Of a stretch of DNA of 9,470 nucleotides, positions 5,805 to 9,470 are shown in pieces. A model generated the notes under the pieces. It had not been told where the DNA came from, made no database searches, and worked only from the letters and a program-made list of their open reading frames with translations. Origin of the DNA: an uncultured Christensenella sp. (GTDB taxonomy: Bacteria > Bacillota > Clostridia > Christensenellales > Pumilibacteraceae); assembly GCA_910585055.1 (NCBI GenBank), contig CAJUBY010000034.1:1-9470 (forward strand), in the 5' to 3' direction. Each line of letters opens with the position of its first letter. Within the stretch, counting starts at the first letter, position 1. The position numbers were made by a program, and so were the translations under genes.

Positions 5805-7172
5805 CTATTTCATAAAGAAATGCACTAGTTTGTATTTTAGCTTGGAATAAGGAGTGTATCTTATGGGAAGGTCTATCGTATTCGATTTTTTGAGTATCGA
5901 TTTATAATGAGAGAACGTTTCGAAACTCTTTAAGCCGTGATAACTGCCTATCCCAGAGCTGCCGACGCCGCCGAACGGCATTTTCGAAGTTGCGATATGC
6001 ATGATAACGTCATTGACGCAGCCGCCGCCGAACATGACGCGCGGCAGAATATATTTTTCGTTTTTCTTTTTGCCTGTAAACAGGTAAAAAGCAAGCGGCG
6101 TGGGATGTTTGTTTATTATATCGAAAATTTCGTTTTTGTCGGTATACGTCAAAACAGGGAATACCGGTCCGAAAATTTCTTCCTGCATCGCCGGATCGTC
6201 GGCTGTTGCCGGATAAATAACGGTCGGCTCTATTTTATGCGTGGCGTCGTCGAATCCGCCGCCGTACACGACGTTGCCGGTTATAAGCTTTTTGACGCGT
6301 TCGTAATGCCGTTCGTTTATTATCTTGCCGTAATATTCGCAGTTGAGCGCGTCGGGATAAAGTTTACCGATATATTTTTTAATGTTTTCTACAAGTTTGT
6401 CGGCTATCGATCTGTGCGCTATTATATAGTCGGGCGCGATGCAAGTCTGACCTGCATTGAGCAGTTTTCCGAACACCAGCCGTCGCGCCGCGAGATCGAT
6501 CTTTGCCGTTTCGTCTACCACGACGGGGCTTTTTCCGCCGAGTTCCAGCGTGACGGGAGTGAGGTTCTCCGCGGCGGCACGGTATACTTTTTGACCTATC
6601 TCTTTGCCGCCGGTAAAAAATATGTAATCGAATTTATGATCGAGTATAGTGTTGTTTACTCCGTCAATGCCGTACAGACATGCGGCAAGCCCTTGGGGAA
6701 ATACCGATTCGATCAGTTCTTTCATTATCGCGCTCGTAGCGGCGGATGCGCGCGACGGTTTTAATATTACGGTATTGCCTGCGGCTATCGCGCCGACAAG
6801 CGGCTGTATCGACAGCAAAAAAGGATAGTTCCAGGGCGCGATTATCAGCGTATTGCCGTACGGCGAGGGAAGCATATAGCTTTTTGACGGGAATTGCGCC
6901 AGCGGAGAACTGCGGCGTTTGGGCTTGACCCATTTTTTTAAATGCTTTATACAGAACGAAAGGTCTTCGAGCACCATTCCTATTTCAACCATATACGATT
7001 CGGACGCCGATTTGTTTAGATCGGCATTGAGAGCGGTGCAGATGTCGCTTTCGCGCTGTTTTATTGCAGTCTTGAATGCTTTTAAGTATTTCAGGCGCAG
7101 TTTTACGTCCAGAGTTTTTCCCGATGCGAAATACTCTTTTTGTTCGTTTATTATCGATCCTATAATGTCCAT
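5805..7172 (-). CDS. Aldehyde dehydrogenase, class 3 (ALDH3-like)
   Basis: A 455-residue NAD(P)-dependent enzyme that oxidises an aldehyde to its acid. Visible: APWNYP with Asn115, LKPS with Lys138 (cofactor), FTGGKEIG at 186-193, the general base Glu210 in LELGGKSP, the nucleophile Cys244 in GQTCIAPDY, EEIFGPVFP at 331-339, and PFGGVGSSGIGSYHG at 399-413. The short length and these boxes match the ALDH3/YwdH group, which acts on medium- or long-chain and aromatic aldehydes. The C-terminus ends in a basic, hydrophobic stretch (SKLKYKLVHFFMK) that could touch membranes. AAGGAG lies 8 nt before the ATG and overlaps the stop of the alcohol dehydrogenase gene 12 bp upstream, so both are one operon; a terminator follows. 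The substrate is not known. Confidence 0.95.
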   Translation of the reverse strand: MDIIGSIINEQKEYFASGKTLDVKLRLKYLKAFKTAIKQRESDICTALNADLNKSASESYMVEIGMVLEDLSFCIKHLKKWVKPKRRSSPLAQFPSKSYMLPSPYGNTLIIAPWNYPFLLSIQPLVGAIAAGNTVILKPSRASAATSAIMKELIESVFPQGLAACLYGIDGVNNTILDHKFDYIFFTGGKEIGQKVYRAAAENLTPVTLELGGKSPVVVDETAKIDLAARRLVFGKLLNAGQTCIAPDYIIAHRSIADKLVENIKKYIGKLYPDALNCEYYGKIINERHYERVKKLITGNVVYGGGFDDATHKIEPTVIYPATADDPAMQEEIFGPVFPVLTYTDKNEIFDIINKHPTPLAFYLFTGKKKNEKYILPRVMFGGGCVNDVIMHIATSKMPFGGVGSSGIGSYHGLKSFETFSHYKSILKKSNTIDLPIRYTPYSKLKYKLVHFFMK

Positions 7173-7184
7173 GTCATTTGCTCC

Positions 7185-8384
7185 TTACAGCATTATTTTG
7201 CGGTAGATGTATTCGAGCTGCTTGCGCCCGTAAAGTTTGGGTACGGGGTAGAGCGGATTGCCTTCTTTATCCGCGTAAACCGACATTTTTTGCAGATCGT
7301 CTTCTTTTATTTCCGCAAAACCTTTGGGTATGTCCATATATTCGTTCATGGAATATACCCATTTTATAAATTTCTCGGCAGCTGCCGTTTTACCGTCCGA
7401 TCCGTCCGCGATACCGCAGGCTTTTGCCAGTCTTGCGAGTTTTTTGTGCGCGGCCTTGCCGTAGCTTTCGAGAACGACGGGCAGAAGAACGGAGCAAGTA
7501 AGCCCGTGCGGCAGTCCGTATCTTCCGCTCAGGGAATGGGCAATCGCATGTACGTATCCGACATAGCTTTTTGTAAACGCGATCCCAGCGTAATGTGCGG
7601 CAAACAGCATGTTGCGCCGAGCTTTTACGTTATGCGGCTGGTCGTAACAGATCTTAAGATTTTCGTGTATCAGTTTTACGGCTTCCTCGGCGTTGGATCG
7701 TGTTTCTTTGGTGGTGGAACGCCCTATATATGCCTCCACGGCATGAGTGAGCGCGTCCATTCCCGTATACGCCGTAATGTTTTTCGGCAGACCCAATGTC
7801 AGTTTATGATCGAGCACCGCGTAGTGCGGTATCAGCGGAAAATCGTTGACAGCGAACTTTCTGTGTGTTTGTCCGTCCGTGATGACAGAGGCTATCGTCG
7901 TCTCGCTGCCCGTACCTGCAGTCGTAGGTATCGCAAACAGCGGCGGAATTTTTTTGCGCACATGCAGTATCCCTGCCATGTCTTTTATCGATTTTTTCGG
8001 GCGTGCGATCCTTGCGCCGCAAGCCTTGGCAAGGTCCATTGTGCTGCCGCCGCCGACCGCGATCAATCCGGCACACTTTTCGGCGATATATGTTTCGCGC
8101 GCGCTTTCCACGGCGTCGACGGTGGGGTTGGGCATTGTTTTATCGTAAACCGTAAACTGTATGCCGTTGTTGTCCAGCGCTTCCGTAAGCGTCGCAGTAA
8201 GTCCGCATTTCATTACGCCGGGATCGGTCACTATAAGAACTTTTTTTACTCCCAGATCATTGAGTACGTCCGGGCAGTCTTCCACCGAACCGAGTATCTG
8301 CGGCCGTCTGTACGGCAGTAGCGGTATGGCGATCTTAAAAAAGAATTGAAAAGTTCTGCAATACAATTTTTTAAATATATTCAT
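7185..8384 (-). CDS. Iron-containing alcohol dehydrogenase
   Basis: A 399-residue group III (Fe-type) alcohol dehydrogenase that interconverts an alcohol and an aldehyde or ketone with NAD(P). The dinucleotide-binding GGGSTMD is at 111-117 and PTTAGTGSE at 153-161. Metal ligands by analogy with E. coli FucO are Asp210 and His214 in GMDALTHAVEAY, His279 in YVHAIAH and His293 in GLPHG; all are present. The first 25 or so residues (MNIFKKLYCRTFQFFFKIAI then PLLPYRRPQIL) are a basic, hydrophobic extension before the catalytic domain and may anchor it to the membrane. A GGAGA lies about 9 nt before the ATG. It is the first gene of an operon with the class 3 aldehyde dehydrogenase, so its product aldehyde is probably passed to that enzyme, or an aldehyde is disposed of both ways. 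Substrate and cofactor preference cannot be read from the sequence. Confidence 0.95.
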   Translation of the reverse strand: MNIFKKLYCRTFQFFFKIAIPLLPYRRPQILGSVEDCPDVLNDLGVKKVLIVTDPGVMKCGLTATLTEALDNNGIQFTVYDKTMPNPTVDAVESARETYIAEKCAGLIAVGGGSTMDLAKACGARIARPKKSIKDMAGILHVRKKIPPLFAIPTTAGTGSETTIASVITDGQTHRKFAVNDFPLIPHYAVLDHKLTLGLPKNITAYTGMDALTHAVEAYIGRSTTKETRSNAEEAVKLIHENLKICYDQPHNVKARRNMLFAAHYAGIAFTKSYVGYVHAIAHSLSGRYGLPHGLTCSVLLPVVLESYGKAAHKKLARLAKACGIADGSDGKTAAAEKFIKWVYSMNEYMDIPKGFAEIKEDDLQKMSVYADKEGNPLYPVPKLYGRKQLEYIYRKIML

Positions 8385-8416
8385 TATCGATTTTCTCCGT
8401 TGATCGTGCCTTAAAA

Positions 8417-8422
8417 ATTATA
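8417..8422 (-). promoter_or_regulatory. Candidate -10 box of the adh-aldH promoter
   Basis: A perfect TATAAT on the minus strand 32 bp before the adh ATG. No good -35 box lies at 17 bp, so it may need an activator. A second possible promoter (TTATCA-N16-TATAAT, -10 at 8489-8484) overlaps the inverted repeats further upstream. Confidence 0.45.
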
Positions 8423-8480
8423 CACCTCCATTGGACTTTCTCGATGTAAATTATGAAAATTTTTACATATTACAGTCGAA

Positions 8481-8521
8481 ATCATTATAAAATGCCACGA
8501 TATAATGATAATGTGGCACTT
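8481..8521 (-). promoter_or_regulatory. Interlocked inverted repeats: terminator, operator or pseudoknot
   Basis: Two dyads alternate. ATCATTATA (8481-8489) matches TATAATGAT (8501-8509), and TGCCAC (8493-8498) matches GTGGCA (8513-8518). In RNA the order is that of an H-type pseudoknot with 9-bp and 6-bp stems and 2-3 nt loops. Alternatively the minus strand can form AAGUGCCAC/GUGGCAUUU with a 14-nt loop and a following U4, a plausible terminator for the kinase gene that ends 46 bp upstream. As DNA it could be an operator overlapping an adh promoter. The sequence does not decide between these. Confidence 0.45.
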
Positions 8522-8566
8522 ATTATATTTTGATATAATACACTTTTTTATGTAAAACGGATATAT

Positions 8567-9094
8567 TCAAACGTTTGTAATTTGATCGAAACCGCTTATA
8601 TATTTATCGGCGTCTTCCCGATTTTCGAATACGACCGACGGCACGCGGCTGTGTTTTAATATTTCCAGCATTTCGGGGCGTACCGAAGTTTTGTATGTTT
8701 GTATGAATTGCTTAAATTCGTCGTCGACATACTCTATACAGCCTTCCGTGATATCGGGGCGCGATATGCCTTTGTTGCGTTCTGCGCGTTCGTATACGCT
8801 TTTTATGCAAAGGTCGGTAGGGCAGTCCAAAAATATGCAGAGATCGGCATAGTTCAGGCGTTCGGCGAATGTCCTTTTGTAGTTTCCGTCGATTATCCAC
8901 TGCGGTTTTTTAAGTTCTTCGCGCAACAATGCGTCGAATCCGTCGGCAGACCGAGCGATCCAACCGGGAAGCCACCACAGCTTGTCGAGATGTATCACGG
9001 GCAGTTCGAAACGCTTGCCCATTTTTACGGCGAGAGTGCTTTTACCGGCGCCCCCGCAGCCTATTATAAGTATTTTTTTATACGGAAAGAACAT
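8567..9094 (-). CDS. P-loop kinase, FlaR-like/adenylate kinase-related
   Basis: A 175-residue P-loop NTPase of the group annotated as DNA topology modulation protein FlaR or adenylate kinase-like. Walker A GCGGAGKST is at 12-20, LDKLWWLPGW at 36-45, the diagnostic WIIDGNY at 66-72, IFLDCP at 87-92 (strand with Asp), and a lid-like Arg-rich stretch YERAERNKGISRPD at 101-114. It probably phosphorylates a small molecule; the physiological substrate is unknown for the family and the FlaR name is historical. The start is fixed: an in-frame TGA is 2 codons upstream (9100-9098), the P-loop begins at residue 12, and no other ATG, GTG or TTG lies between. There is no Shine-Dalgarno sequence, and the promoter -10 box ends 7 bp before the ATG, so the mRNA is probably leaderless. 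It is divergent from the gene at 9283. Confidence 0.9.
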   Translation of the reverse strand: MFFPYKKILIIGCGGAGKSTLAVKMGKRFELPVIHLDKLWWLPGWIARSADGFDALLREELKKPQWIIDGNYKRTFAERLNYADLCIFLDCPTDLCIKSVYERAERNKGISRPDITEGCIEYVDDEFKQFIQTYKTSVRPEMLEILKHSRVPSVVFENREDADKYISGFDQITNV

Positions 9095-9101
9095 ATGTCA
9101 C

Positions 9102-9130
9102 AGTATATTATATTTACGACCGTTTGTCAA
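9102..9130 (-). promoter_or_regulatory. Sigma-A promoter of the P-loop kinase gene
   Basis: TTGACA (9130-9125) and TATACT (9107-9102) on the minus strand with a 17-bp spacer. The start point should be at or within about 2 nt of the ATG at 9094. Confidence 0.88.
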
Positions 9131-9230
9131 TAGCGGCAAATTCGGATAGGCAGGAACTTCGTATTTTGTTCAATCTTACTTTTGATACACATTGTCGGGA
9201 ACAATAACAATTTTTTTATGGCTTTGCGTT

Positions 9231-9239
9231 TGATATAAT
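9231..9239 (+). promoter_or_regulatory. Extended -10 promoter of the secreted-protein gene
   Basis: TGATATAAT is a perfect extended -10 element; the -35 region is only a T run. The start should lie near 9246. The short leader carries a hairpin GTGCG/CGCAC (9254-9268) just before AAGGAG (9271-9276). The stretch 9131-9230 holds nothing else recognisable apart from a weak ATTGT/ACAAT dyad. Confidence 0.65.
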
Positions 9240-9282
9240 TTTACTGTAAACTTGTGCGGAGATCGCACGTAAGGAGCGGAAA

Positions 9283-9470
9283 ATGAAAAGACGTAAAGCC
9301 GGTATAACAGGTATTATTTGTGCGGCGCTGTGCGCGTCCGTAGCAGGAGTCGCAAGCAGTTATGCGGCGGACGGACACGCAGTTGCGGAAGATCAGCCGA
9401 GCGATAAAAATTTGGTGTATAGATTGGATTTTTCGGACGAAAACGACCGAGGCAAAAACAGCGCCGGAAC
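9283..9470 (+). CDS. Secreted protein with signal peptide, 5' part only
   Basis: The ATG follows AAGGAG at a 6-nt spacing. The 62 visible residues start with a classical signal peptide: basic MKRRKAG, a hydrophobic core ITGIICAALCASVAGVAS and a likely cleavage after SYA (residue 28). The mature start is Asp/Glu-rich, then LVYRLDFSDENDRGKNSAG. That last motif resembles the opening strand of concanavalin-like (LamG) or glycosidase-associated beta-sandwich domains, which would suit an extracellular carbohydrate-active protein, but so short a piece does not prove it. The gene runs off the right edge. Confidence 0.85.
   Translation, partial: MKRRKAGITGIICAALCASVAGVASSYAADGHAVAEDQPSDKNLVYRLDFSDENDRGKNSAG

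Noticed and set aside
5937..6764. Open frame of 275 codons on the + strand
   Set aside because: It is antisense to the aldehyde dehydrogenase, whose motifs are complete. No family features are visible in the shadow product.
7140..8321. Open frame of 393 codons on the + strand
   Set aside because: It lies antisense to the alcohol dehydrogenase, lacks a ribosome binding site and gives a Cys/Arg/Phe-rich low-sense protein. It is a shadow of the real gene.
9191..9218. Terminator-like dyad ATTGT/ACAAT followed by a T run
   Set aside because: The stem is only 5 bp and AT-rich, and no gene ends upstream on that strand.

Overview
The window looks like a chromosome segment of an anaerobic Clostridia-type Bacillota, possibly a gut lineage. 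The reasons are the tig-clpP-clpX order, strong AGGAG-type ribosome binding sites, sigma-A promoters with near-consensus boxes, small XRE regulators, a PnuC vitamin transporter and a class 3 aldehyde dehydrogenase paired with an iron alcohol dehydrogenase. The taxonomic call is an inference from gene content; no rRNA gene is present.

Layout. Positions 1-3069 (+ strand) hold the protein-quality-control operon: the 3' part of tig with a Lys/Ala-rich tail, clpP and clpX, closed by a strong hairpin terminator. Positions 3070-3770 are markedly AT-rich and contain only broken minus-strand coding remnants. Positions 3771-4416 (+) hold two paralogous XRE-type regulators that overlap by ATGA. The second is interrupted in frame at a T7 run that is also a -1 slippery heptamer, and its missing C-terminus is intact in the -1 frame. 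Positions 4417-4697 hold no gene, but two copies of a 61-bp direct repeat, GC-rich hairpins and the tRNA terminator. A tRNA-Glu(CUC) with encoded CCA and its own promoter follows on the minus strand.

The rest is mostly minus strand. It holds a PnuC-family transporter with a promoter and a structured leader of about 100 nt; an adh-aldH operon (iron alcohol dehydrogenase, then class 3 aldehyde dehydrogenase, 12 bp apart) with its terminator; an interlocked pair of inverted repeats; and a FlaR-like P-loop kinase whose promoter lies so close to the ATG that the mRNA should be leaderless. At the right edge, on the + strand, a secreted protein begins and runs off the window.

How the genes work together: tig, clpP and clpX form a folding and degradation unit. 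The adh-aldH pair would interconvert an aldehyde with its alcohol and oxidise it to the acid, perhaps at the membrane. PnuC probably imports an NAD precursor or related vitamin; a link to the NAD-dependent dehydrogenases next door is only suggestive. No CRISPR array, transposase or integrase was seen. The most unusual points are the split XRE gene, the leaderless kinase, the pnuC leader, the interlocked inverted repeats and the repeat cluster beside the tRNA.
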